Part shown: positions 6,927 through 16,508 of the stretch, piece after piece
Layout of the letters: the number at the start of each line of letters is the position of its first letter
Position numbering within the stretch: position 1 is the stretch's first letter
Assembly: GCA_031553755.1 (NCBI GenBank)
Contig: JAVBKZ010000122.1
Location: forward strand, 1-30,108
Source of the DNA: JAIRVZ01 sp031553755
Lineage (GTDB): Bacteria; Bacteroidota; Bacteroidia; Bacteroidales; Azobacteroidaceae
Reading direction: 5' to 3'
DNA length: 30,108 bases
Notes under the pieces: model-generated
What the model saw: the letters and a program-made list of their open reading frames with translations, nothing else
Databases searched by the model: none
What the model was told of the DNA's origin: nothing
Program-made: the position numbers and the translations under genes

Positions 6927-8459
6927 TCATTCCCTATCCCACCAAACCCTTGTGTCCAAAGCATCCGGTCCTTGAATGGATACGGATGCTTTATAGTTTT
7001 GCAGGTTGGCATTATAATCATCCGTATGATAAACTCTTCGGCGAGGAATTTTCGTAATCAACGAATTAGAACCTGTTGTCAGTTGCGGAATACCCAAACG
7101 CCTCCAATCCGACCAAGATTCAAAACCATCTTGCATAAAACCGGTGAGCCATTTTTGTGTGGCAATTTGAACAATTCGTTCAGATACAGTTCCGCTTGTT
7201 TTGTAATGAACTTGAGGTTGTGTGAGATATACCGATAGTTCGCTACTTATTCCGTATTGGTTAAAAGATGCTGAAATAGCTTCATAATATAAATTTTCTG
7301 CAGAGGCATCAATCCAGCCTCTTTCGGCAGCTTCTGCGGCTGTAAATAACATGGAAGAAGGAGTAATTAGTTTTGCGGGAGAATCCTGTTGATAATAGTT
7401 CGGATGAAAAGAAGAAATAGTATCCGGATTCAATCTTGCTGCTTCTGTGGGTGTTAATCCTGTTGGCATACCACAAAAAGTCCCGTATTTGTTGGGTGTC
7501 GCATATATTGTTATTCTTGGGTCATTATAAGCCTGTAAAGTTTCGATAAAAGTTGCGGAAGGATAATAATCCCAACCGGAAGAAATAACAATCGGCAAAT
7601 ATAACGGATTCCTATTAGCTGCATCTTTTATGTATTTGAACTGAAAAATATCTTCATTAGAACGGATAAATCCATCCTCAAACGCTTTCTTGAAACGGAT
7701 TTTTCCTGTATTTTCATCGCATTTAAACAACTTGATTGCCAATTGCATCCTTACTGAAGCATTTAATTTTTTCCATTTGGAAATATCTCCATTATAAAAA
7801 ATCTCGTAACCTGAATCCAATGATTTACTTTCATCAAACTGAGAATATGCTTCCTCCAATTCTTTATTCAGGTCTGTGTAAATCGACTGCTGGTCGTCAA
7901 ACTTCGGTTTGAAATTTTCTTCGTTTCCCTGTATTGACTCGAAATAAGGAATCATTCCCAACGCATCTGTCAGGTGCATATAAATATACGCCTTTAATGT
8001 ACGTGCAACAGCAATTTGATTGTTATTATCTCCAAATGCCGTAACATAAGTTTGGGATGAAGTTTTTTCGTTAGTGTTCAATTCAATAATTTTGTTCAGA
8101 TTCTTCAAAGCATAGACATAATAATCTCCGATATAAAAAGAAGAAGGAGTTAAACCTGAATATTGTTTATTCGTTTTTTCCGCAATATATCCCGAGTAAA
8201 CAGCCGACCAAGGGTCGTAAATTCCCTGCATATAAAAATATTGTACCGATCTACGAGCGGCATATACATAAAGAGAGCGGGTATCGGGTTGCGAAGGATT
8301 ATTCGGATCGGTATTGATATCTCCAAAATCATTACACCCGACAAGAAGAAGTAATAATATGCCGATGTAAGAATATGTCAATTTACAGGTTAATTTGTAC
8401 ACAAAACGACATCGTTCCCTCATATATCTATTTGCCAGTTTGTTGAAGTATTGATTCAT
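6927..8459 (-). CDS. SusD/RagB-family outer-membrane lipoprotein
   Basis: The product is up to 510 residues. The lipobox LLLLVGC puts the lipid Cys at 42 from the first Met, or at 30 if translation starts at the Met encoded at 8423. The start is uncertain. After the Cys comes NDFGDINTDPNNPSQP, typical of the SusD-like family that opens with D-x-N-x-x-P. TPR-like helices follow (AVARTLKAYIYMHLTDALG; WKKLNASVRMQLAIKL). The C-terminal QKWLTGFMQDGFESWSDWRR is a hallmark of this family. It would form the lid of the SusC transporter channel and bind an oligosaccharide or peptide substrate that cannot be inferred here. No glycoside hydrolase is nearby. It is separated from its SusC partner by a KilA-N gene. 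Confidence 0.92.
   Translation of the reverse strand: MNQYFNKLANRYMRERCRFVYKLTCKLTYSYIGILLLLLVGCNDFGDINTDPNNPSQPDTRSLYVYAARRSVQYFYMQGIYDPWSAVYSGYIAEKTNKQYSGLTPSSFYIGDYYVYALKNLNKIIELNTNEKTSSQTYVTAFGDNNNQIAVARTLKAYIYMHLTDALGMIPYFESIQGNEENFKPKFDDQQSIYTDLNKELEEAYSQFDESKSLDSGYEIFYNGDISKWKKLNASVRMQLAIKLFKCDENTGKIRFKKAFEDGFIRSNEDIFQFKYIKDAANRNPLYLPIVISSGWDYYPSATFIETLQAYNDPRITIYATPNKYGTFCGMPTGLTPTEAARLNPDTISSFHPNYYQQDSPAKLITPSSMLFTAAEAAERGWIDASAENLYYEAISASFNQYGISSELSVYLTQPQVHYKTSGTVSERIVQIATQKWLTGFMQDGFESWSDWRRLGIPQLTTGSNSLITKIPRRRVYHTDDYNANLQNYKASVSIQGPDALDTRVWWDRE
6936..6987. repeat. 52-bp direct repeat, copy 2
   Basis: Identical partner of 5607-5658, here forming the last codons of the intact SusD gene. 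Together the copies enclose about 1.28 kb containing the ATPase and its palindrome. Confidence 0.9.
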
Positions 8460-8503
8460 TGGGAATATCGAATAATTAATTAAAGTTCAAGTAGTCAATT
8501 GAT

Positions 8504-9340
8504 TTATTTAGAACCATTTGAGAGTTTGCGTATATGTGAATTCCCGAATAATGATTGCAGTTGGGTGATGGCAACTTGATTCAATTGGATAAGTCGCTCG
8601 CTTTGAGGCAAGTTTTGACGAATAAGAAGTGCATTGATACTTTCAAGATTACTTAATACAACTAACTGCTCCAATGTTGCTTCATCCCGTATATTTCCTC
8701 CGGTGTTTGGATTCTCAATTCGCCATTGTTGTGCTGTTTTTCCGAATAACGCGACATTGAGTAAATCGGCTTCCGAAGCGTAAATGGCAGATGCTTGTTC
8801 TTTCGTAACTTCCGGCGGAATGATGTGCGATTTGATAGCATCGGTATGAATACGATAATTAACTTTTGTAAGTGTACGCTGTAAATTCCATTCGAGAGAT
8901 AAGCGTTGCTGTTCGTCTTCTTTGAGGCGTTGAAATTCAAGCAACAAGTAAAGTTTAAATTCAGAACTTATCCACGAAGCAAATTCAAAGGCTATATCTT
9001 TATGTGCGTAAGTTCCACCACCTGAACCTGTTTTCGTGTAAATGCCGATTGCATTTGTTATTTCCATCCACTTAGTTGGACTCATTGTAAATGAATTACT
9101 TCCCGCTTCGAACAAAAGGGGGTCGATTTCGACCCCTTTGAAATTCGGATTATGAATTCTTTCCCATAGAGCTAAAAATTCAATGGTTCCCCGACTTCTC
9201 ATCCAATTTTTTACAACATCTTTAGGTTCGCGGAAATTTTTATGGCGTGCGATGTCTGTAATACAGATATACTCACCACCAACTTGATTAACAACTAAAA
9301 TTTCAGTCCCTTGTACCGAAATGGTTTCTTTTTTGCTCAT
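8504..9340 (-). CDS. KilA-N domain DNA-binding protein
   Basis: The 278-residue protein carries a KilA-N domain at about 1-125: YICITDIARHKNF, VVKNWMRSRGTIEFLALWE, then GIYTKTGSGGGTYAHKDIAF and FASWISSEFKLYLL. KilA-N domains occur in phage and DNA-virus proteins and in chromosomal Bacteroidota genes, and are thought to bind nucleic acid. The rest (130-278) is helical with no recognised domain; it includes QASAIYASEADLLNVALFGKTAQQWR, shared by many bacterial KilA-N proteins. The gene lies between susC (75-base gap) and susD (44-base gap), all on the same strand. That is unusual, since those two partners are normally adjacent. No convincing -7 box precedes it, so it is probably read through from the susC promoter. 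Confidence 0.88.
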   Translation of the reverse strand: MSKKETISVQGTEILVVNQVGGEYICITDIARHKNFREPKDVVKNWMRSRGTIEFLALWERIHNPNFKGVEIDPLLFEAGSNSFTMSPTKWMEITNAIGIYTKTGSGGGTYAHKDIAFEFASWISSEFKLYLLLEFQRLKEDEQQRLSLEWNLQRTLTKVNYRIHTDAIKSHIIPPEVTKEQASAIYASEADLLNVALFGKTAQQWRIENPNTGGNIRDEATLEQLVVLSNLESINALLIRQNLPQSERLIQLNQVAITQLQSLFGNSHIRKLSNGSK

Positions 9341-9415
9341 ACAAAATATATTTTATAAGTACAATGTTATTTTATTTTAATGTTGTATCAAATTTTACTT
9401 GCACTATTGGTTCAT

Positions 9416-12400
9416 TTAAAACATCAAATTAAACGAGATCCCCATGCTTCTTGTACTGAATGTTTGTCCCAATTCGATATAATTGTTATAAGAATGCCCA
9501 ATGGAAGTAGCATCGACATTCGGTATGCCGGAATAAATCAGCCATGGATTTTGCATCATCAATGAAACACGAGCTTCAGATAAGCCCACTTTTAGTTTTT
9601 TTACAAGTGTTGCAGGCAAGGTGTATGACAAAGCTAACTCTTGCATTCTCAGATAACTTGCATCATAGATATATGGTTCATAGACAGAAGCTTTATATAA
9701 AAAGTAATATTGAGCATCCATATATCCTGAAAAGGGAGTATAAACAGCATCTTCCCCTGAACCTTGTTTGGTAACTCCGGTTACTTTTACACCTCCGTCA
9801 TTTGTCCATACATTGGAGCGAATATCTCCGCTTCTGTCATTTTTTCCGACAGTCGAGTTTAATAATCCGTTTCGTTCTCCCATTCTATTGGATGTGGAAG
9901 CAATTTGTCCTCCGATTTGATAATCAAATGCGAATGAAAGCGATAAGCCTTTCCATGAAAAAGAAGTGCCAAAACCGCCTGTTGCGTCAGGTTGAATATT
10001 GCCGAGTTCTTCCATCGCTTTCGTCGCACAAAGAGGAACCGCCTCTCCCATCGGAGAACCTTCTGACTGAGGAATGTATATAATTTCTCCCGATAGAGAT
10101 TTTTCATATACCGACCCACGAATAACCCCAATGGGTTTGCCTACTTCGGCGGATAAATAAAGAGTTGTGGCCGAACCCCATTGAGCCAGTTTATAACTTG
10201 TTGTTTCCGGATCATCAGCATTTAGTTCCAATAATTTGTTTTTGTTTTGCGCCCAATTCAAATAGATGTTCCATTCGAAATCATGCATTTTGACAGGCGT
10301 ACCTCCCAATGTAATTTCATAACCTTGGTTCCTGATTTTTCCTGCATTGATAATAGCATTTGTATAACCCGATTCGGGAGTTACATTGGTTCCTATAATT
10401 TGGTCTTTAGCATCTTTGATATAATAGGTAACATCTCCGTAAAACCGGTTTTTGAACAATCGAAATTCCGTTCCAACTTCATAAGAGGTGGAGATTGTCG
10501 GACGAATATGCCTGTTTTTTGCTTTTTCGTCCATATACATTCCGGTATATTCTCCGTAATTTTCCGAAGGATTGATTATATATGTTTCTTGTATATTGTA
10601 AGGTTCAAGCGTACTTCCGACTTGAGCGGCAGATGCCCTGAGTTTCCAGAAATCGAGAAATTCAAGACGTTTCAAAAAATTACTCGCAATGACGGAAAAA
10701 GAAAGTCCACCATACAAATAACTATTTGCATCGGGAGGTAAAGTGGACGACCAATCGTTGCGTAACGAAAAATCGGCATAATACGTACCATCCCAACCGA
10801 CAACTCCGGTTCCGAACAAACTTCTCTCTTTCATTTTCACTTGCGTATTGTTTACATAAGGTGTTCCTACCGATGCTTTCAAATTATAATAATGATTTGA
10901 AATTAAACCATTGGTTGTAGTGGCGGAAAATGTACGGTAATCAAAATCGTGTTGCTCCACATATATAGCAGCATTTACATCTAATTTATCGGAAATAAAA
11001 CTGTCTGAAAATGACAAGAATCCTTGTATTTGCGTATCAGTAAGTGAATTTTGATTAACGGCATAACGGGATATTTGTCCGAGTATATTGTACGGCACTT
11101 TCACTTCTCCGTTGAGGCTTGGTTCTCCGGCATCTCCCGAACAATTCTGGAGATTGGCATTTACATTTACACCTATCTTCAATTTCTTTTTGATGATGTC
11201 GAATGTTGCCGTACTTGTAATTAAATTCCATTGTCCGGTATTGATACGATCTATTTCGTTCATTAATACATACGGATTGTCGTGATAATGCGGATTCAAA
11301 TTGGTGATAGAAATCGGACAATACGACCGAAATGTTCCGTCCGGACGTGTATAATTTGTTTTCAAATCTTTCAAGTCAACATTTCTGTCAAACCATTGTG
11401 TCCAGCCGGAAATCGCATTTTGTAAACCGCCATAACCTTCTACGGCTGCATTGTGGTCTTTTCTGTATGTGTATTTATAATCGGCGCTGACATTCAATCG
11501 ATCGCTTACATCATAATCAGCATTGAAAGAAAAATATCTTCTCACAGCATCGCTGTTTTCCACAATTCCTGTGCGCGAAACGTTCGAAAAAGCAATGCGC
11601 GACCTGAATTTATCTGTTGCTTTGGAAAAAGCCAAATTGGTAATATTGCTAAAGCCTGTTCTGTATAGTTCTTTCAGGTTATCTCCGGGTTGTCCTTCCC
11701 AAGGAATGGTCTGTCCGAATTTAGGATGAGTGGGATCCCAGGCATACCAAGGAGCGTAGAGTTGTCCGTTGAAACGGGGTCCCCAGCTTACCGAACTTTC
11801 CATATCATAATATCTCACTCCATCCATTGCCTGCAAATAAGCAGGATGAATGGCGGGATTATAATTGAATTCCAATAATTCACTTTCCGCACCAAGAGAG
11901 CCGCCTCCGTACTCGCTTTGATAAATGGAACGCATGGAAACTTTTTCCCACAAACAACTTTGTCCGAACTCGAATTGTCCTTTTTCTTGTTTTCCTTTTT
12001 TTGTCGTGATAATAACCGCTCCGTTACCACCTCTTGAACCATATAATGCTGTAGCTGTGGAACCTTTCAGTACGTTGACTGATTCTATAATATCCATGTT
12101 CACGGCCTTTACATCAGTAATAACGCCGTCAACTATATAAATAGGTTCTTTACCCCGGGCATTTGTCAATGAAGCAGTACCCCGAAGAATGATTTTCCCC
12201 TCATCGAAAGTAGCTCCCGAAGCACCCCAATAACGAGCACCGGAAATTTTTCCTGCCAACGCATTGTTTAAATCTGTCAGTTGAGTATGCGTTAAGTTTT
12301 CAGATTCGATTTCTTGCGAAGCATAACCGATAGTTTTTTTTTCTCTCGGAATATTCATGGCGGTTATGACAACTTCGTTTAGGAAATGTGCGGAATCGGA

Positions 12401-12538
12401 TAAAGATTCCTTTTTTGAACTGTCAGGAAAATTGAATAAGTTCAAATTATCGGCTACAATATGAGTTTGTGCTAGTAATAAATGCATATTAATAAGCATT
12501 CCAAAAAGAAGAAAAATCGAAAGAATATTATTTCTCAT
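9416..12538 (-). CDS. SusC/RagA-family TonB-dependent outer-membrane transporter
   Basis: The 1,040-residue product starts at the ATG at 12538 (MRNNILSIFLLFGML signal peptide). The upstream in-frame Met at 12559 would overlap the promoter. The plug domain (~50-165) contains LNEVVITA, ALAGKISGARYWG, IYIVDGVI and the SusC signature GSTATALYGSRGGNGAVIIT. A ~22-strand barrel follows, ending in SMGISFNLMF with terminal Phe, the Bam recognition feature. The N-terminal carboxypeptidase-regulatory-like domain found in many SusC proteins is missing, and the region before the plug is short. With SusD it would import a glycan or peptide using TonB energy. The substrate is unknown. Confidence 0.93.
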   Translation of the reverse strand: MRNNILSIFLLFGMLINMHLLLAQTHIVADNLNLFNFPDSSKKESLSDSAHFLNEVVITAMNIPREKKTIGYASQEIESENLTHTQLTDLNNALAGKISGARYWGASGATFDEGKIILRGTASLTNARGKEPIYIVDGVITDVKAVNMDIIESVNVLKGSTATALYGSRGGNGAVIITTKKGKQEKGQFEFGQSCLWEKVSMRSIYQSEYGGGSLGAESELLEFNYNPAIHPAYLQAMDGVRYYDMESSVSWGPRFNGQLYAPWYAWDPTHPKFGQTIPWEGQPGDNLKELYRTGFSNITNLAFSKATDKFRSRIAFSNVSRTGIVENSDAVRRYFSFNADYDVSDRLNVSADYKYTYRKDHNAAVEGYGGLQNAISGWTQWFDRNVDLKDLKTNYTRPDGTFRSYCPISITNLNPHYHDNPYVLMNEIDRINTGQWNLITSTATFDIIKKKLKIGVNVNANLQNCSGDAGEPSLNGEVKVPYNILGQISRYAVNQNSLTDTQIQGFLSFSDSFISDKLDVNAAIYVEQHDFDYRTFSATTTNGLISNHYYNLKASVGTPYVNNTQVKMKERSLFGTGVVGWDGTYYADFSLRNDWSSTLPPDANSYLYGGLSFSVIASNFLKRLEFLDFWKLRASAAQVGSTLEPYNIQETYIINPSENYGEYTGMYMDEKAKNRHIRPTISTSYEVGTEFRLFKNRFYGDVTYYIKDAKDQIIGTNVTPESGYTNAIINAGKIRNQGYEITLGGTPVKMHDFEWNIYLNWAQNKNKLLELNADDPETTSYKLAQWGSATTLYLSAEVGKPIGVIRGSVYEKSLSGEIIYIPQSEGSPMGEAVPLCATKAMEELGNIQPDATGGFGTSFSWKGLSLSFAFDYQIGGQIASTSNRMGERNGLLNSTVGKNDRSGDIRSNVWTNDGGVKVTGVTKQGSGEDAVYTPFSGYMDAQYYFLYKASVYEPYIYDASYLRMQELALSYTLPATLVKKLKVGLSEARVSLMMQNPWLIYSGIPNVDATSIGHSYNNYIELGQTFSTRSMGISFNLMF

Positions 12539-12558
12539 GAGTAATAATTGCAGTAACA

Positions 12559-12566
12559 CAAAGATA
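12559..12566 (-). promoter_or_regulatory. -7 box of the susC promoter
   Basis: On the minus strand this reads TATCTTTG (TAnnTTTG). A TTG-rich stretch lies about 20 bases upstream. Transcription would begin near 12552, giving a short leader of about 14 nt before the ATG at 12538, which supports that start. Confidence 0.6.
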
Positions 12567-12680
12567 CAATAATTCCAAGTTTTGCAACACGTTACAATAC
12601 AAAACTTATGTTATCAATACTCATTCGGAAAAATTAATGAACTATTGCTTTTCACTACATGATAATAAAAAATAATGCTG

Positions 12681-12688
12681 TACCTTTG
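12681..12688 (+). promoter_or_regulatory. -7 box of the glyA promoter
   Basis: TACCTTTG matches TAnnTTTG and lies 63 bases before the glyA ATG. It is divergent from the susC promoter about 115 bases away. Confidence 0.6.
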
Positions 12689-12750
12689 TAAAATCTTGTT
12701 TTGTGTAGTAAAAATCTAAATAATTTCATAATTAATTATATAGCAAAAAA

Positions 12751-14031
12751 ATGAAAAGAGATGATTTAATCTTTGACATTATTGGTAAAGAATACCAACG
12801 TCAATTGAAAGGAATCGAACTGATCGCTTCTGAAAATTTTGTCAGTGAACAAGTAATGCAAGCGATGGGTTCTTGTTTAACCAATAAATATGCCGAAGGT
12901 TATCCGGGGAAAAGATATTATGGAGGTTGTGAGATTGTTGATCAAAGCGAGCAAATTGCTATTGATCGTTTGAAACAAGTTTTTGGTGCTGCATGGGCCA
13001 ATGTTCAACCACATTCGGGCGCACAGGCTAATATGGCTGTTTTCCTTGCTTGTTTGCAAGCGGGAGATAAATTTTTGGGTTTGAATCTTTCTCATGGCGG
13101 ACATCTTTCTCATGGTTCTCCTGTAAATTTTTCAGGTTTGATGTTCCATGCTTTGGAATATAATGTGAAAGAAGATACCGGAGTAGTTGATTATGAACAA
13201 ATGGAAACGGTTGCCTTAGTCGAAAAACCAAAGTTGATAATCGCGGGAGCTTCCGCTTATTCTCGTGAATGGGATTATGCTCGTATTCGCACTATCGCTG
13301 ATAAGATTGGAGCCATTTTTATGGTCGATATGGCGCATCCTGCCGGTTTGATTGCGGCCGGATTGTTGACAAATCCGTTACCTTATGCGCATATTGTTAC
13401 ATCAACTACGCATAAAACACTTCGTGGACCTCGTGGCGGTATTATTTTGATGGGACAAGATTTTGAAAATCCATGGGGAAAGAAAACTCCGAAAGGAGAA
13501 ATCAGGATGATGTCTTCATTGTTAGACTCCGCTGTATTTCCGGGTGTTCAGGGAGGTCCGTTGGAACATGTTATTGCCGCGAAAGCAGTTTCTTTTGGAG
13601 AAGCATTAGATCCTTCATATAAAGAATATCAAAAACAAGTTCAAAAAAATGCCAACGCGATGGCGCAGGCATTTACGGATAAAGGTTATAAAATTGTTTC
13701 AGGCGGAACCGACAATCACTTGATGTTGATTGACCTTCGTTCTAAATTTCCCGAATTAACAGGTAAAGAAGGCGAAAAATCATTGGTTGCTGCCGATATT
13801 ACTACCAATAAAAATATGGTTCCTTTTGATAGCCGTAGTCCGTTTCTTACTTCAGGTTTACGTTTCGGAACGCCTGCGATTACTACGCGCGGAGCAAAAG
13901 AACCGTTGATGGGAGAAATAGTAGAATTGATAGATACTGTACTTGCTAATGCTTCAGACGAAACTAAAATAAAAACGGTAAGGGAAAAAGTAAATCAAAT
14001 AATGAAGAATTATCCTTTATTCGCGTGGTAA
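12751..14031 (+). CDS. glyA: Serine hydroxymethyltransferase
   Basis: The 426-residue cytoplasmic PLP enzyme interconverts serine plus tetrahydrofolate with glycine plus methylene-tetrahydrofolate, feeding one-carbon metabolism. Family signatures are GIELIASENF near the start, the NKYAEGYPGKRYYGG block, PHSGAQANMAVF, VDMAHPAGLIAAG, and the PLP-lysine motif TSTTHKTLRGPRGG with Lys222. FPGVQGGPLEHVIAAKAV and the C-terminal SPFLTSGLRFGTPAITTRG are also present. The length is normal and all expected motifs are intact. It has its own promoter and overlaps the start of rarA by 7 bases, so the two are probably translationally coupled. Confidence 0.98.
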   Translation: MKRDDLIFDIIGKEYQRQLKGIELIASENFVSEQVMQAMGSCLTNKYAEGYPGKRYYGGCEIVDQSEQIAIDRLKQVFGAAWANVQPHSGAQANMAVFLACLQAGDKFLGLNLSHGGHLSHGSPVNFSGLMFHALEYNVKEDTGVVDYEQMETVALVEKPKLIIAGASAYSREWDYARIRTIADKIGAIFMVDMAHPAGLIAAGLLTNPLPYAHIVTSTTHKTLRGPRGGIILMGQDFENPWGKKTPKGEIRMMSSLLDSAVFPGVQGGPLEHVIAAKAVSFGEALDPSYKEYQKQVQKNANAMAQAFTDKGYKIVSGGTDNHLMLIDLRSKFPELTGKEGEKSLVAADITTNKNMVPFDSRSPFLTSGLRFGTPAITTRGAKEPLMGEIVELIDTVLANASDETKIKTVREKVNQIMKNYPLFAW

Positions 14032-15299
14032 AACCTTTAGCAGAACGTATGCGTCCCCGTTCTTTGGACGATTATATCGGACAAGAACATTTGGTAGGGC
14101 AGGGGAGTGTGCTCCGGAGAATGTTAGATTCGGGGCACATTCCTTCTTTTATCTTGTGGGGACCTCCGGGTGTAGGTAAAACAACATTGGCGCAAATTGT
14201 CGCGAATAAATTGGATATGCCTTTTTATACGCTTAGCGCTATTAATTCGGGAGTAAAAGATGTGCGTGATGTGATTGACAAAGCCAAAAGCGGAAATTTT
14301 TTCAACGCTAAACGCCCGATTCTTTTTATAGATGAAATTCATCGTTTCAGTAAATCGCAACAGGATTCTTTGCTTGCGGCGGTAGAAACCGGTGTGATTA
14401 CGCTGATTGGTGCTACAACCGAAAATCCATCTTTCGAAGTGATTCGTCCGTTATTATCGCGTTGCCAGGTGTATGTGTTGAAAAGTTTAGAAGAGAAAGA
14501 CTTATTGAAACTTGTTGATAAAGCGATACATGAAGATACGGAATTGAGAAAAAAAACAATCAAAGTAGAAGAAACATCGGCTTTGATCCGGTTTTCGGGA
14601 GGCGATGCCCGGAAATTGATGAATATCTTGGAATTAATTACCGGCTCGGAAGAAGATACCGGAATCATTATTACCGATGCGATGATTGTGGATAAGTTGC
14701 AAGAAAATCCGGCAGTTTACGATAAAGGCGGAGAAATGCATTACGACATTATATCAGCTTTTATTAAATCTATAAGGGGAAGTGATCCGGATGCAGCGAT
14801 ATATTGGTTGGCCCGGATGGTTGAGGGAGGAGAAGATCCTGAATTTATCGCTCGTCGTTTGGTAATTTCAGCCGCCGAAGACATCGGGTTAGCAAATCCG
14901 AATGCCTTGCTTTTAGCGAATGCTTGTTTCGATGCTTTGAAAAAGATCGGTTGGCCGGAAGGGCGTATTATTCTTGCCGAAACAACCGTTTATTTAGCTA
15001 CTAGCCCGAAAAGTAATTCGGCTTATTTGGCTATTGATGAAGCAATAGCATTAGTACGCGAAACCGGAAACCTTCCCGTACCATTGCATTTAAGAAACGC
15101 GCCAACCAAACTAATGAAAGAATTGAATTACGGAAAAGAATACAAATACTCGCACAATTTTGAGAATAACTTTGTAGTTCAGGAATTTCTTCCAAAAGAA
15201 ATATTGAACAAACAATTTTGGAAACCACAAGAAAATGCCGCCGAAACAAAAACCGCAGAATGGATGAAAAAATTGTGGGGTACTTCCAAATATAAATAA
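14025..15299 (+). CDS. rarA: Replication-associated recombination protein A (AAA+ ATPase)
   Basis: The 424-residue RarA/MgsA/WRNIP1-family clamp-loader-like ATPase acts at stalled replication forks. It opens with PLAERMRPRSLDDYIGQEHLVG. Walker A is GPPGVGKTT (46-54), Walker B is LFIDEIHRF, sensor 1 lies in GATTENPSFEV, and arginine-finger and sensor 2 regions include LLSRC and SGGDARKLMN. The C-terminal part (DIISAFIKSIRGSDPDAAIY and SAAEDIGLANP) is the conserved tetramerisation domain. The GTG at 14025 is chosen because it keeps the conserved residues before MRPRSL; the next ATG, at 14049, would remove them. The gene converges on rlmI with only 5 bases between stop codons. Confidence 0.96.
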   Translation: MVKPLAERMRPRSLDDYIGQEHLVGQGSVLRRMLDSGHIPSFILWGPPGVGKTTLAQIVANKLDMPFYTLSAINSGVKDVRDVIDKAKSGNFFNAKRPILFIDEIHRFSKSQQDSLLAAVETGVITLIGATTENPSFEVIRPLLSRCQVYVLKSLEEKDLLKLVDKAIHEDTELRKKTIKVEETSALIRFSGGDARKLMNILELITGSEEDTGIIITDAMIVDKLQENPAVYDKGGEMHYDIISAFIKSIRGSDPDAAIYWLARMVEGGEDPEFIARRLVISAAEDIGLANPNALLLANACFDALKKIGWPEGRIILAETTVYLATSPKSNSAYLAIDEAIALVRETGNLPVPLHLRNAPTKLMKELNYGKEYKYSHNFENNFVVQEFLPKEILNKQFWKPQENAAETKTAEWMKKLWGTSKYK

Positions 15300-15304
15300 T
15301 TTAG

Positions 15305-16483
15305 TTATAAAACATATAAAACCAATCCCTTAATATATTCTCCTTCAGGATGATATATGTTTATCGGGTGATCTGCCGGCTGAGTTAATTGATGTAATAT
15401 CCTTACGTTTCTTTTTGATTGCGCGGCTGCACTGAATACGGCTTTCCTAAAATCATCTTTAGATACTGCTTGAGAACAGGAAAAGGTAAATATAATTCCT
15501 CCCGGTTTGATTTTTTCAAAAGCGATGGCATTGAGTTTTCGGTAACCTTGTAGCGCGTTTTTTAATACATTCCTGTGTTTAGCAAACGCGGGTGGGTCTA
15601 AAATAATCAAATCATATTGATCCCCCATATTTTCCAAATACTTGAAAGCGTCTTCCGCAAAAGCCTCATGTCTTGTATCTCCCGGAAAATTAAGCTCAAT
15701 ATTTTCGTTCGTTAATTTTATGGCTTTTGATGAACTGTCGACAGAATGTACTACTTTGGCATTTCCCCTCATCGCGTAACACGAAAAACCTCCTGTATAA
15801 CAAAACATATTCAAAACGCTACGTCCTGATGAATATTTTTCCAATAAAGACCGATTATCCCTTTGATCAACAAAAAAACCTGTTTTTTGTCCTTTTACCC
15901 AATCGATATGGAATTTGATTCCGTTTTCAACAGCTATGTTAGATACGTTTTCTCCTCCATGTAAATAATCATTTTCCGCGCCTAATCCGGCTTTGAAAGG
16001 CAGTGTCGATTCTGATTTATAATAAATATTCGACAAGTTATCTCCCAATGCTTGCTTTAAGGCGGATGCCAATTCTGTTCTCGCGAGGTGCATTCCGGGA
16101 GAATGGGCTTGCATAACCGCGGTTCCGGCATATACATCGACAATTAAGCCGGGAAGTTCATCACCTTCTCCATGTATAAGGCGGTAAGTGTCATTTTCAG
16201 GATTGATTAATCCGAGTTGTTTCCGGATTTGAAAAGCCTTTTCAAATCTTTTTTTCCAAAATGCTATATCTATCGATTCTTGTTTAAATGTCAATATCCT
16301 GACGGCGATACTTCCGACCTGACAGTGTCCGATCGCTAAAAAATGTTTTTGAGAACTGTAAATTTCAACTAAATCACCTTCTTCCGGTTTTCCGTCTGAA
16401 TGGCTGATAGCTCCTGAAAAAATCCAGGGATGAAACCTCAATATTGATTCTTCTTTTTTCGGATGTAGATATATTTTTACCAT
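15305..16483 (-). CDS. rlmI: Class I SAM-dependent 23S rRNA methyltransferase, RlmI-like
   Basis: The 392-residue protein is read from the ATG at 16483 (MVKIYLHPKKEESILRFHPW). An in-frame extension to 16549 adds a hydrophobic stretch not expected for this family. Residues 1-75 form the PUA domain (HPWIFSGAI, GDLVEIYSS). Residues ~80-180 are the linking domain (DELPGLIVDVYAG). The catalytic fold carries the FFVDQRDNR motif, VLNMFCYTGGFSCYA for SAM binding, LIILDPPAFAKHR, and FSCSQAVS with the candidate catalytic Cys. Family members make m5C1962 in 23S rRNA; the exact target here is inferred. It lies 25 bases after the exonuclease gene on the same strand. Confidence 0.9.
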   Translation of the reverse strand: MVKIYLHPKKEESILRFHPWIFSGAISHSDGKPEEGDLVEIYSSQKHFLAIGHCQVGSIAVRILTFKQESIDIAFWKKRFEKAFQIRKQLGLINPENDTYRLIHGEGDELPGLIVDVYAGTAVMQAHSPGMHLARTELASALKQALGDNLSNIYYKSESTLPFKAGLGAENDYLHGGENVSNIAVENGIKFHIDWVKGQKTGFFVDQRDNRSLLEKYSSGRSVLNMFCYTGGFSCYAMRGNAKVVHSVDSSSKAIKLTNENIELNFPGDTRHEAFAEDAFKYLENMGDQYDLIILDPPAFAKHRNVLKNALQGYRKLNAIAFEKIKPGGIIFTFSCSQAVSKDDFRKAVFSAAAQSKRNVRILHQLTQPADHPINIYHPEGEYIKGLVLYVL

Positions 16484-16508
16484 TTTTGAAAAATAAAATA
16501 AAAAGAAG

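Noticed and set aside
5607..6987. Insertion sequence with target duplication
   Set aside because: No transposase is present, and a 52-bp duplication is far longer than usual target duplications; kept only as a non-IS insertion footprint.
12538..12559. Earlier start of susC at 12559 adding seven residues
   Set aside because: It falls on the -7 box, upstream of the predicted transcript start; the ATG at 12538 gives a normal signal peptide.
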